Below are positions 10,248 through 22,802 of a DNA stretch of 64,000 nucleotides, piece by piece. Source of the stretch: Anoplopoma fimbria (lineage: Eukaryota; Chordata; Actinopteri; Perciformes; Anoplopomatidae). The stretch is from assembly GCF_027596085.1 (NCBI RefSeq), contig NC_072464.1:13892124-13956123 (forward strand). Direction: 5' to 3'. Position 1 is the stretch's first letter. Every line of letters begins with the position of its first letter. Below the pieces are notes generated by a model that was not told the origin of the DNA, ran no database searches, and saw only the letters and a list, made by a program, of their open reading frames with translations. A program made the position numbers and the translations under genes.

Positions 10248-13200
10248 TATATGTTATCAGTAATATGTCGCCTTCCAGCTTTGGGTTGTCCAGCAGTGTC
10301 ATAAAATATGCAGGTTAAGATTAAAAAAAAAAAAAACTTTACATTTTGTGCAGCCTATATAGAACATTTCTGCTAAATATATATGATGTGCATAATTGAG
10401 GAGACAAAGGATGAACCGGGACATAGAAATTGTGGATAGAGTCTAATTGGTTCTGAAAGGATATCTTAATCACTGTCATCTAAAAATTGCCACTTCTTCC
10501 TAATGTCCAGTGGCTCTGTTGACATCTCAGCGTGGGCCGAGATGAAACAGAGAGGGATTTTTTTTTTCCTAGTTATGCACATCTAATTATAGACTTCCAA
10601 GAAGTCTGTCTAACAAATTCTCTTTAAATCTCTGCTGTGTATGTCTCTTTTTTTTTTAAAATGCTTTCTATTAATGATTTTAACATCTAGTTATAAATGA
10701 TCAAAGGCATTTGTGGATCAACATTTATTGATGGAGCACACTTATAGAGAACCATAACAATAACCTTTTCCTCCAAGCAGGTAATTTCTAGATTTGGCCA
10801 CAAGGTGGGACAGTGACTCACATTTCTGTCAAGTCCCTTCTCTGACATTGCTGGGAGGGATTTTCTTCTACTAGTTAATGAAGTCCGGAAACATGGACGA
10901 TAATCAGTTTGATGGCTGTGTGAGTATTTGTTGTTGAACAATAATCTATAGGAACATTCATTTCTAAAAATGACATACCTGTCTCTAGAGGAAACAAATA
11001 CCATGTTATAGTAGATGAGGTACTGAAGATTTGATGTAAAGTTATAGAGAGCTTATCTTGTCTTCAAGCTGAGGTGAAAGTCCTTGATGATTAAAAAAGT
11101 AATGTGTCTCGCTGTGGTGGCCAATAATTAACATGTTATGGAAGGTCCAAACAACAGAATGGGACTGAGCTGGAGGCTGCAGTTATATGTTATATGTTAT
11201 AAACTGTTGCTTCTCTCGAGGTATGGTTAAAGAATTGTGGTTCTAATCCCCAAACAAAGAAAATGTTGAGGTTTGAAAAAAGTCTTGAGTAAACAGACTT
11301 TGAAGGCTCATTTCCTGATTCAAATTTGAACAAAACACAACCGGCTATCAGTCTGGAAGTGATTGACATGTCTTGATATAATAATGACGAGACAGCACAA
11401 TATCTATCTGTACAACAATATGACTCTATAAACTGAACACTTGTCAAAGTTAAAAAGGCGTTGAGTCAAAAACGTTGGCTGAGAAATGCATTGAACTAAA
11501 CTTCATTACTCTAACATGCATTATACTTGAATTGTATAGCAGCTGAGATGTACAGACTGGGCTCGTTAAAGTGCCTTAATTGGTAAGATTTAAGCAGATA
11601 TTTTTTTCAGCGTTTATTTACTAGTTTTCAGAAATTTTAATGGAACTCTTAACGGCACATTTAGAAAGCATGGAGTGTGATTGTAAACCTTAAATACATT
11701 GTATATTCTGGTTCTAGATCTCTGAATTGCTGCTCTCATCTCGGATGTTTCAGCAATTCAAATAGAATTAGTTAAGAATGAATAACGATGATTATCAGAC
11801 TGTATAAGACCTGCTGAACTACACAGATTTGTAATTTGTTGTAATGCTAATGCTCTTGTTTGTCAACAGTTCCAACAGAGAAAAAAACATGCATTGGCAT
11901 GCAAAAGGATGGTTTTCTTAAATGTGTTTTCCTGCTCTGGCAGAATAATCATAATTTTAATGATGATAATTAATTGTAAGACTAATGTACTGAAAAGCCT
12001 CATTATATATTTTTTTTAATAATGGGGTTGAATTTAATTTATGATTAACCGTTTGAGGCCTAATCATTTCTTTTTTTAGTAAAAATGTAACTGAAATGAT
12101 TTATGCTGTAACATCCCTAACATGGTCTTTTTTGTTTCACTGGGTGTGTATTTTTGTATTTTATTACCATCGAGGGGCTGTTTTCTCATTACAATAGCAC
12201 TAATGGCCTATTTTCACTCAAATAATAGCACAAATGGTTTTTTTCACATCTGCCAGGTTGCTGCTTAAAGCAGGAAGAGGTCAACGTTGACCCACAATGA
12301 CTAATTAAAATGGACATTGGTATTCATGAATAAGACATGACATACAGATGGAATGAAAATGAGAGATACACTGGATCACAAGACACACGTTCATCAAGCC
12401 TGTGAATTTTCAAGTTGTGTTTCAATAAACTTTTAAATACAAAATAAACAGTATTAACTCTGGCTTTTGTGTAAATACACAAGGGTAATATCAGTAAGAA
12501 CTCTTTCCTGTCCTTCTGGTTTCTTCACAATCCCACGTATCTTTTTCTCAGGACTCTTCTACATTTCAGTTATTCTTTCCAGCTCATCCTCTGTTCATGT
12601 CTTTCCTGGTCAAGGTGTCACTGCACAGTAGTGTAGGACATCTGATTCTCATGTCCAGGAAGCCTCATGTTTCCCTCCCATTCACTATCCTGGAACATGC
12701 TCCAATTAACAAGAAACAATGGACATATTAAGATGACTGCTCACTGCCCGGACGTTTAAGAGAAACACTACTGTACTCTATTTTATTATGTCAAGACACA
12801 CTACTTTACCACCTACAGGGCTACCATTGTATTAAATGATTGATTTAGCATTTCCTATTAATGCATCGCTCGAGCTACTGTAAGTGTATCATAAGAAGAT
12901 ACAGTGTGATTCAAGCTCATAGTGCAAGCAAACATTTTTATCCGACAACTCAAATGGTGTGGCAGATATTTGGGATTGGTTAGCTCAGTACTGTTAAAAA
13001 CACTGTATTAGATTTGAATCTGCATGTTTCACACACAAGCAATCACACACGCACAAAAATGCAAACTTAAGCGATGAATGTACCCAGTTTTTAGCTCAGA
13101 CACTGTGCTATTTTCTAAATCAAATGCATGTGAAGTGCTGGAAGGCTTTGGTGTTGAAGGGATCAGAGCATCGTGTGCTGACATGATTAAAATCTCTATT

Positions 13201-15240
13201 ATTCTAATATGTCAGGAAAAAAAAAAAAATCTGTGACAGAGTCCAACTCCTGTGCCTTACGGGTATACTGAGCTTTCTGTGGGCTGATGGAAAAATAATA
13301 ATTAAAAACAAAAGCACCATCTTAATTTGTTTTCCATCAGTCTCTCGAGAGATCATCTTTGCTGTGTCTTTGGTATCTCATTATACTTTCTAATCAAGAC
13401 TCTTTAAAAATCCCTTTAAAAGGAGGCAGACTGTTTGCCCTTCCCCCAGCATGCTGCTGCATTGCAGCCATCGGCTGCGACTAGTATGTTACAAATGACC
13501 AAGGTAGGCTGACATTTTGATTGTGCAATGTAAAAAAAACGTGGCCGGAAAAAGGCTTTTGAAAGTGATGCCGCCCTGATCTCTCCCATCGCTTATTCTA
13601 ATGAAGATTGTCCAATACAATTAAAAACCCAGGTATCCTGTGGCTCGGGTGACAAATTTATGAAACCATGTTTTCCTTCTTTCACCATGTGTGTTAATCC
13701 AGCCAGGAGTGTATTTCACTCAGTACAGTCAGTAGCTCCTGTGACTGCAGCATTAACAAATCTACAGAAATAACACAGAATTAGAAATGACAAATTTCTC
13801 TATAAAATGATTTTTTTCTCAAGATATTTAATTAAAACATGCCTTTTAATTGCTGTATCATTATAGCTCAGCTTTATGTACAGGATACTCAGGCGAAAGG
13901 TGCACTGCCATGAATTTAAATCCACTGCAACCACTGAACACATCTTTCACAAAACACAGCCTGTTGCAACGTTCTGTAATGACAAGTGTCTCTTTGCTTT
14001 ATGCATCTAGAAATGAAACACTTGAATCGTATTACTTTTATTCTAATCTCCAAGAACAGGCATATATTGATGTTATTCTATAACAATTAATTACAAAAGC
14101 TATATATAATTTGTGTTATTTAAACACTGACCTATAGCATACATCCGTCCACACAAGCGATACAGTTTCTGTTACAATGTTTCGATTACACTGTGTGTTG
14201 TAAATTTATGCTCTTGAGTCTAATGATAAAATGCACCCCATTTCCTGTTGCAGATTGTACGCTTGCTTAATGGTGAGAAAAAAAAGACAGATGGTAGTCC
14301 TTCATTGAATGTCTTGTAATACCTTGTTAATAGTTTCTCTATCGCATTTTGACCTTCATTTGATTCTGGTCTGATCTGAGCAGTCCATACTTTCAGACAA
14401 TGTTAACAAAAATGCTAAATGATTGACATTAATACCTAGTGTCCCTTAAATAAAGAGGTTGAACTGCTCCACAGATCCACACATCAATGTTTAAGTATGT
14501 GGAAGAATACAGTTATTTGCACTGTAATAGAGCCCCTGTCTTAATTTATAACTTGTTCTTATACATTTTTTACAATTTAATTTTGTATTGACGTACTGCA
14601 ATTATCTTGTTTTTCTTAACGCTATTGGATGTTACCTTTTCTATTTTTGTTTTGCGTGTTTGTTGTTGAATGAGTTTGCTTGGATGTGTCTGTTTCTACC
14701 ATGCACCAATCTAAATTTTGCTTGTGGAACAACAAAACCAACCTTGGCAGTTATCCCAACTTAAGCACTATCAAATCTTTAAAAAAAACAATGTACTTTC
14801 AGATACAACACTAAACACTTTATGTGCAATGTCTTTGTCAGCAAGACCTTTAGTGCCAGCCTCCTTCAGGTATTAATTACAAAACAATGTGAATGTGTGC
14901 AGTATAATCTACCACCAAAGTAGTCTGTCTTTTTGCCATTTATTGGAATTAAACAAATTATTATTACACCAGACTATATCTAAGAACAGTTTAAAGCCTG
15001 AAAGCCAGGCAATGTGTAGCATCTGAGAAGAAAAAATGGATTTCACTGTCATGCTGGAAAATGAAAACACCTATACACCTGTTTGTGGGGGAGTTGGGAT
15101 ATTTACATCTATGGGCTACATTTAAGCAGTCTAGATTGATGAGCAGTGTAATAATATACCATTGATCAATACCGTTTTGACAAATGCATGCATCATCATT
15201 TAATTTAAAGTAGCCTATCATTATTTTATTTTTTTTAATT
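10248..15240. other. Intergenic spacer between cd302 and baz2b
   Basis: No exon of a known gene was recognised. Human MARCHF7 occupies this interval, but no RING-CH type cysteine pattern was seen on either strand. The only structures noted are short A or T runs and an imperfect palindrome at 13284-13340 (arms CTGATGGAAAA and TTTTCCATCAG). Confidence 0.5.
13284..13340. repeat. Short inverted repeat
   Basis: Perfect 11-bp arms (CTGATGGAAAA at 13284-13294 and its complement at 13330-13340) enclose an AT-rich loop of about 35 bp. It lies in a stretch of mixed composition that could be a regulatory element; no function is known. Confidence 0.6.
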
Positions 15241-15378
15241 CTTTACATTGTTGGCTCCACATTTTAGAGGGCATATCACACAGATAGGAGGAGTGCATCC
15301 ACATATGTTGACAGCATGTGCACTTGCTGGCTGCATGTTTGTCGGGCTGCAAAAGTTTGCATTGTAGAAGCCTGGAGC

Positions 15379-15386
15379 TGACGTCA
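15379..15386. promoter_or_regulatory. Palindromic CRE (TGACGTCA)
   Basis: An exact consensus site for CREB/ATF factors in the inferred baz2b promoter. Factor binding is inferred from the motif only. Confidence 0.6.
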
Positions 15387-15439
15387 CTTCTCTTGAGTTG
15401 CTCCGAGTGAAGCGGAGGAGTCTCTTCAATCCGCGACCA

Positions 15440-15592
15440 ACGTTAGAGACCAACACACTCAGTGGCAGCAGGCAGGCACACTCTCAACCCGGGACTCAAT
15501 CACACTGACCACATTTCTCCATTCATCTCTTCCAACATCCCTCAAACTGCGCAAAACTGGGAAGTATATCAGCACAGTGTTATTGCATCTGG

Positions 15593-15641
<49 letters not shown>

Positions 15642-15666
15642 GTACACCGTTTTTTTCGACGATAAG
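15440..15666 (+). other. baz2b: baz2b non-coding first exon (5' boundary unknown)
   Basis: The donor GATAAG|GTGAGT at 15667 is close to consensus and lies at the 3' end of a GC-richer stretch on the + strand. No downstream exon with protein match lies within 20 kb, so this fits a 5' UTR exon of baz2b. The start given is approximate. A 44-nt T run (15595-15638) followed by AG lies inside it; if that AG acts as a splice acceptor, the final exon piece would be only 15641-15666. Confidence 0.5.
15595..15638. repeat. Poly(T) run, 44 nt
   Basis: Uninterrupted T run directly followed by AG, within the inferred baz2b first exon. Long homopolymers of this kind are unstable and often mis-sized in assemblies. 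Confidence 0.95.
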
Positions 15667-15849
15667 GTGAGTTTGTGTCTAGGTGTTTGTCACTAACGTA
15701 CGTGCAGGAATATGTTATCTCTCAGATTTCTGTCGCCTGGGCTAATAGCTAAGCTACCGTGTGTTTTTTTTTATTTTTATTTAATTTTTAAATTTTTTGT
15801 GCATCCCTCTCTACACTTGCCTCACCGAAAAGCGTTAATCCGCTCCGGA

Positions 15850-15850
15850 G

Positions 15851-15912
<62 letters not shown>
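15850..15912. repeat. (AAT)n microsatellite
   Basis: About 21 copies of ATA/AAT, 180 bp after the baz2b first-exon donor. Confidence 0.97.
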
Positions 15913-17090
15913 TGAAAAAAAAAGTTCACGTCAAAGTAGACGCAGCGTGCACGGATGTTTCTCATTCCAACTTTATTCAAAAGGTCACTGTTGTCATGCT
16001 GATCTTGCAAACTTGGGTCACTCTGGTTCCAATGTTCGGACCAGAACCCAACGTTGACGCGTCCGCCGGTAACGACGCTCGGCACGGACCGTGAAGGCAC
16101 CGCGGCTCTTGTCATGTTACCTTGCAGCGTGGGTCGCGTCTTTGTTGCAGACTCGTCCTCTCTGCGGATCCACGGCTCGTTCCGGAAACGGACAGGAAGA
16201 TGCAAATAGGAACATAAGTTGGTTACAGTGTGCATCTTCTTTTAAAAAAAAAAAAAAAAAAAGTAGTGTATGTTGGCCTGTGTGACCTGTGTAATCGTGA
16301 GACAACATGATATGGGATATAACGCAGGTTTTATTTGAACACTTACATACTTTTATTGTTATGAGTGTTGAAGCCCCCCCCCCACCCACGTCTGTCTGTC
16401 TTCTTCTCTTTTTGTTGCTTCCTATTATTAAAAGGAGAGTGCAGCTGCGGTCTGGCCTGAAATTTGCCCTTTGAGATTATGACAATACCCCTCCATTTTT
16501 TTTTCTTCTGCTTTCATATTAACAACAAGGCATTCGCCATCTTGGGGGTTATCTAGATTTAGATTAGTGCTGTCTTATTTAAGCGAATGTCTTTCTGCAA
16601 CAAAGTTAGCAAACTTTGAAGGGGAAAAGATCTGAATGATACAGCCTGCCTGGGTTTCTGTGGAGTTGAAAGTGAAAGAAATCATTTTGAATCACACAAT
16701 TGTGTGATAGGTTTCAGAGTTTTGTGGAGTTTGATTCTGGCTTGTGAGATTTCCAAACTGTCTTGAGTAGGTTATGAAACTGCAAACCAACCACTTTCCT
16801 GGTGCTGTGATGACATGTCACACAAATTGGCTAAGCCCTAGTGATTCAGTTTTGAAACCTTGTAACGTTAGTGTCTGTAATAATAATCAACCACAAACAC
16901 TAACTAGGCCTAACTTCCCATTTAGATTTTATATATATATATATATTTTTTTTGTTACAGTGCCCTGATTTCTTACGTACTGCGTTTTATTCATGATAGA
17001 CATTCTTGGCTTACTCTACATCTTTTAAACCTTTTAGGAAACTTTTACAAATATTTGAATAACAAACTGTTCCTCTTTCTGTCACTTCTG

Positions 17091-17091
<1 letters not shown>

Positions 17092-17162
<71 letters not shown>
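17092..17162. repeat. (CA)n microsatellite
   Basis: About 35 CA units in baz2b intron 1. Confidence 0.97.
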
Positions 17163-17164
<2 letters not shown>

Positions 17165-20100
17165 CCACAGATGCACAAACGTTTTTAACTTCATTTTAAG
17201 TGCAACTTTAAGGGTAATTCTACAGGAGGTTGCAACCTATAGCCCCTGAAATGAATTAAGCCCATGCTTGAGATGAGTTAATATTAATAGGCCATTTTCA
17301 CAGCAGATATCTTGACTTCATCTTAGTTGGAGAAGCACAGGTGTTTAAAACATTAACAATGACTTTGTTGTATTAAAGTGAGCAAGTAGGCACTGATGGT
17401 GTGACAGTGAGCCTGCATGGACAATACCAGGAGCCTTAAACAGACGCTTTTTTATTTTTTTTATTTCCTACTGTGACATGTCAACATTTATGTAGAAAAA
17501 AGCCTGTGGATTGTTAAAACCTGTAAATGAACTTGTAGTGTTCCCTTTCGAACTTTTTCATGACAGCATCAACCACACTTTTTAAACAGCAGTGTGTGGA
17601 GCTTGATGATTTGTGAGCAATTGGTCTCATACAGCGTAAAGAGCTTATTCTGATGGTGTAAATTGAACTTGCGTCATTTAGTTTGTTTTGAGTAGGCATC
17701 TTTTGTTTGCTGCACAGTGGAGCTGATTTTCCGTTTACAGATCTAATTGATAGTAATGAACTTGCGTGTGCCCTTTGCACACACAGTCCTAACTGAAATG
17801 GCAGTAAACATTATTCCTGGTAAAAATCCATCATTTAAATGGCTCCAGTAGCCAAGGCAGCGAGATAAATCAGATCATAGCCTTGATGTGTTATGCATGC
17901 ATCCAGTAACTGCCAATGAATCAAAACACAGGTAGAAGGTCACTAAATTTGCCTCATATTTATTCAGAGCACATGTCCTTGAAAACCTCTGCAGAGAGAA
18001 CAATGTTGAGATGCTTCTAATATGAGCCTTTAACATTTAACAATCTTAAAATATAGTGTAGGGTTTTGCTCTTTCATGCTCCAAAGGCTCATAGTCACTC
18101 AATTATTAATTACAAATGCTTTCAATTGATTGCAGAGTATTTATTGTATTACTTAAAATAACAACTATGTGAACATAAACCTTAAATTCCGTCAGCAATA
18201 CACCACATTGTACATCAGCTTTTTTTTTTTGATTTTTCTGCTTGATGTATACCTACATAAGCATGGTTTAATATGTCTAATATCTATTTTTTTCCTGGAT
18301 TACTAAACCGTGTTAGGTGTAACCAGATATGTTGTGTTTTCCTGAATTAGTCACCGTGCTGTGGAAATCATATTACAATTTCTGTAGTCCCTCTTGTTAT
18401 ACAGAATATGTGCTGGTCCCCTTTTTTAAGTTCCTTTGGCTCTTTTTTAAAAGTGACCCTTTTTTTCTTTTGGCCTTTTAGCCAACACATAAAAAAGCTG
18501 GACTGCTCTGCTAATAATTGTTTTTCTCCCATTTTCGCCCTGTCTCTCCTATTCTTACCCTTTCCACAAGTTTGCACTCATTAATCAAAGATGCTGGCCT
18601 CCTGCAGAGGGCTGAGCAGGTTCATCAATTTGGCAGCCAGCTTGCTGTAAGGAACAATGCAGAGGCTCTTAACACACAAGCATAAATAAATCTATGGTCT
18701 TTATATGCAAGCCCTGAAGGTTAATACTGTATAATTCAATGTACCCTCTTTGTCTGCTGTGATTGATGTTTTTAAACATGTAGGGCTTGACGGGAGTCCC
18801 TTTTTGTAGGTCAGTGTTGACACTTTATGATTGGGTGAGCTCGGGGGGAGCGGCACAAGGGAGGTGGATTATTAGGAATATGTCAGGGAGATTACTCTTT
18901 TTCACTCATCTTCCTGATCTATTTTCTCTCCGCCTGGAGATGCTTTTCGCAGTGCTTTATTTGAGCCAATGCCGCCTCTGAGATTGAAGTCTCCCTGCTG
19001 TGTAAATGGGGCTGATGTTTAAAACGCTAGTGGTCTGCTGTATTTGTTTGACTGTTTAGTATTTATTTACCCCCTTTTGCTGCATGAACTGCAGGCCAGC
19101 TGAGAATGAATGAAGTGGCACCATATACATAATTCTCAGTGAGATAGGTACAGATCCAATACAAACCTTTAGTCCAGTTTTTGTTGTAAACCATTCCACT
19201 CTCACACAAAGGCTGTGCCTCAGCAGCCTGCTGTTTATTGATCCTCAAGCATTTACAATCTGGTCACTGCTGCCACAAACACTTCCTACTTGAGCTGCAA
19301 TGGGCATACTGCTGGAGCCACATTTTTAAATATACTGGCCTGATAAGAGACGGGAGAAAATACACTTTTCCCCTAAAAATGTTTGGATCAGCAAAGGCCA
19401 AACTCTAAGGCTTAGTGAATCGCATTGACAAAATTCTTTCCGCACCCTGATGAGACACTGCGCGGGCAGTGGGCATGCGTCTTTGCATGCCATGAGAGGA
19501 TTTCCTTTCTGTCCCGTACTGCAAAGATTTGCACATTCTTATTTTGAAGAAACACCATAAAAGCAAAGACCTTTCCATACAACTTTTAAACAAACTTCTT
19601 TTTTGAAATGCTCTTAAATGTTTTAGCTAAGTGGTTCAAAAATGATCCACAGTTCAGGTTAAGTACATTTTTGAAAAGTAAATATAAAAAATTATCTCTA
19701 GAAGGAAACTACTCTTGAAGGCTAATGCTTATGCATCTCTTCAGATAGGTAAACCAACACGTCTTTTATTTTTGCTGCACTGGATGAATGTCACTTTCTG
19801 TGTTTGCGTTGAATGTTGCCATTGAACGTATAGTTACACATGTAAAAAGCCTCACATTGACATAATTGGAGGAGATGGATTGCTTTGTCAGAGCTGAGAG
19901 GGGGAGATTTACAAATGAAGAACAGATATTAATACGCTACAGTCATAACAAACACAATGTTCACCCTGACCTCACTTGCAAGCAGAAACCCTCAAGTAAT
20001 ATTATACATTCCCTTTCAATCAGACGAAGAAGGAACCTGCTTTTGATACCCAAGTTTCTTGTTGGTTATGACTCGTTACTTAGTAAGCGGCTTCTGTTTT

Positions 20101-21199
20101 TGAGAGGCCAGTGCCATTATCTGTCAGAGAGATGGACAGCTGAGTAACCTGAGAAGGCTCAGCCTTGTAGTAGTTCAAAGACCGGTTACAGCATCAATTA
20201 TTTGTAACTACAGAGTGACCTTTTCCCTCTTGACATTGAATGAAACATGTTAGTGTGGAAGACAGTAATCTCTTTTACACTGGTGTTCACACTACAAAAT
20301 GACTCAGATGGAACTGTAAGGTGACCCGCGTGTTGATGAAGTGTTTCTGCTACTCATGTGAGAGCATGGAGGTCGTAATGAGAGACCCAGTGTTTACCGA
20401 CGATATCAAGAGCTGATTTAGAAAGCATAAAGACGAAGGCTAACGTAGTTTCTATATCAGAAATAAATGTGAAAGATGAAAGTGTCCAATCTGATATTTG
20501 GATTCTAATCCTTTTTTAATGTTTGAGCTTTTTTCCCCGTTGTTTCTAGACATTTGAAAATAATCAGTTTTGTTCTGGTGAAAGCCATTGCACCAGTCTG
20601 TCATTGTTTTTACCATAAGCCTATTCGGTTTTGAAGATGTATGGCTGGGCAGTGATGTGTTAACCCAAAATCCCAACCAAAGAAATGTGCTTGTTATGCT
20701 TTCTTAACAGTGTTTTGTATTTTATGTACTGTGGAGGGCTCAAATAGTCCTCAGAGACCCTTCAAAAGCAACAGTCCAGTGCTCAAATATTTATAATTAT
20801 TTAATTAAATAGAAATGGATTGATGAGCTGAAGCAAGCACTGGTTAGTTCATTGGAGTTGAATTGAATAAATGTCTTACTTTTTAATAGTGGGAAATGAT
20901 GATTCACTATTATGCATAGATTTTGCTTAGGGATAGCTTTAGTTACTGTAAAATAAACAAAAATACCCTTGCCCCAATACTCATTTTCACTGAAGAGAGC
21001 CTGAACGCATCATAATGTAACTGAACAGAACCTTGGTTCATTAGCCGTTAGTGGTGCTGCTAACGTTTCAAATTTTATTTTCACACTGTGATAGTTAATG
21101 TTAAACTGTGTAATAAATCTGCAGTTCACATGCCTAGGGGGATCGGTAAGGATCACGCATTAACAACGCTCCGTTACACCCTAGTGTGTTGAAATCCAA

Positions 21200-21520
21200 G
21201 CTTCTCCTTGCTTTGTTGGCCTAGCTCGGCGGGCTGCATTTGCTTTTAGTGCATGTTTGTGCGTGCACGTGAGCTTCACTGCTCTCATACGGCGGTTTCA
21301 TCTGATAATGCCGGACCGACAGCGTCGTTGCAAAATCTTAGCAACGGCCCTCCGGTTCCCTCTCAGGTAAACACCGTTACTTCTGTCAGCACTTTTGCCA
21401 TAGTTTGCGCTGTTGGCACCGTAAGCTGCAAGTTGCCGCCCAAGTCGTTGCCATGTTGAGAGCCGTTGAGAGGCAATAGAAGTGCTCCCAATCAAGTATA
21501 TTGCACCTTTAACCATTTTG
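21200..21520. repeat. Probable interspersed repeat fragment, GC-richer than its surroundings
   Basis: This GC-rich block ends in CCATGTTGAGAGCCG and TATTGCACCTTTAA, wording that I recall from a repeat found in many teleost genomes. No target duplication or terminal repeat could be defined, so the class is unknown and the limits are approximate. Confidence 0.35.
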
Positions 21521-21725
21521 TAATGGAATCAAGCCAGCTGCAATGTCAATTTGGACCAGGGGTGTCAAGTTGGAAGGCCACATTTTATCTTTGAACTTAG
21601 CCTTCATTTTGATATCAAGTAATTATCTGTCAAGTTTTGTGAATGCATCTTACAAGGTTACAAAATCAGTCCACAGGCCGACATATAAACACTCACTTGC
21701 TGTCACGCCTGGTAATAAAATAAGC

Positions 21726-21884
21726 AAGATAAGATATACTTTATATATATTTCCCAAGGGGACAATTGTGCTTGGCAATAGATCTGCACACAGCTGCAAT
21801 ACGCTTAAAACAATACATAACCAACAGACATTACACCGAATTCCCCATGTGTGGGACTCGTAAAGGATAATCTTATTTTAAGAC
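21726..21884. repeat. Short element with inverted ends of the GATAAGATA family
   Basis: The left end reads AAGATAAGATATACTTTAT and then CCCAAGGGGACAATT. The right end, reversed, reads AAGATTATCCTTTACGAGTC and then CCACACATGGGGAATT. Both resemble the start of the repeats at 43303 and 62984, but in opposite orientation. It may be a deletion derivative or two copies back to back. Confidence 0.5.
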
Positions 21885-22390
21885 CTGAACCAGTTGGTTT
21901 TCTCAACAGTAGTAGGTAATCGTGTTGTCAAATATTGTTTCTTAGTCATTACTATGCGACTTTGTTGGATTTTAATTCCTTAAACATGAACCTTTCAAAG
22001 TAGAGCTTCGTAAAGCCTAAAAGTTGGCCTGACAATAACTACTATAACTTTTTTTTTTTTAATATATATGAAGGGGAGTGATTTTCGGGTTTTTTTCTGA
22101 GTTTCTGTTCATTAATTATAATCCCTTTGCAAAATATGCTGTTTGTATCTGGAAAACACAAAGTTGAATCAATTCAAAATGTCACAAACAGCATGAAGTT
22201 GTGTATTTAATCTGTTACAGTCAGAAATTGTGAAACATCTGATGAAAATAAAACATGATTTCAAAGTAGTTGTTTGAATTGTAATGGTTTTATTAGGTCC
22301 TCATGTTGGTGCTTTTTATCGAAAAGTACTCAAATGTAAGTACGCACTAGATCAGAAAAAAGCATTCTTATGGTGCATGAGAGTGAAAAG

Positions 22391-22802
22391 TATAGAGTTG
22401 CAAAGGGTCTGGACATTTTTCCAGGGAGGTTTTGGAAAAATTCAATACATTTTTTAATATACAAATCTTACCTTTTTAATAGTGAACGTATTAGGGGGAA
22501 CTAACATAGAATCATGTTTGAAGTCCGTGGAGAGGATATGGAGGTCTGAGATTTTTGCAGGGGCGTCATAGGGAATGTTGTTGTTGTGAAGTGAAAGTTC
22601 AAAATAATGTCAAATTAGTCAACTCATTCAATTAAAATCAGTTTTTTTTACAATTATGTCTGTTTGTGATATGGTAAAAGGTTTGATTATATCTGCTTGG
22701 CATGGTCATACAGCCAGAGCAAAAATTTGTTCACAATATTCCCCGTTAATTCCTTTGGAAAGTTTCCACCTTGAATATTCCAGGAATGTTGCAACCCTGT
22801 GA
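22391..22802. repeat. Probable non-autonomous DNA transposon remnant
   Basis: The left edge (AGAGTTGCAAAGGGTCTGG) and the right edge (AGTTTCCACC, then GGAATGTTGCAACCCTGTG) form a loose inverted pair around GGGTTGCAA. The wording near the right end is familiar from a common teleost repeat. The class and exact ends are not established. Confidence 0.4.

Larger units (their letters stand above)
15350..16200 (+). promoter_or_regulatory. baz2b: baz2b promoter region and CpG-rich island
   Basis: GC and CpG content rise here relative to the flanks (CpG-dense stretches near 15380-15440 and 16050-16190). The segment spans the inferred non-coding first exon and its donor. A full palindromic cAMP-response element lies at 15379-15386. 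No convincing TATA box is seen, in line with a housekeeping-type CpG promoter. An (AAT)n tract and a 44-nt T run interrupt the island. Confidence 0.55.

Noticed and set aside
15822..16235. Open frame with a long Leu or Asn run near the baz2b first exon
   Set aside because: The run comes from the (AAT)n microsatellite; the rest has no similarity I recognise and lies in the promoter and intron 1.
21298..21516. Open frames in the GC-rich block at 21.3 kb
   Set aside because: The block resembles a repeat; the frames on both strands lack domain features.
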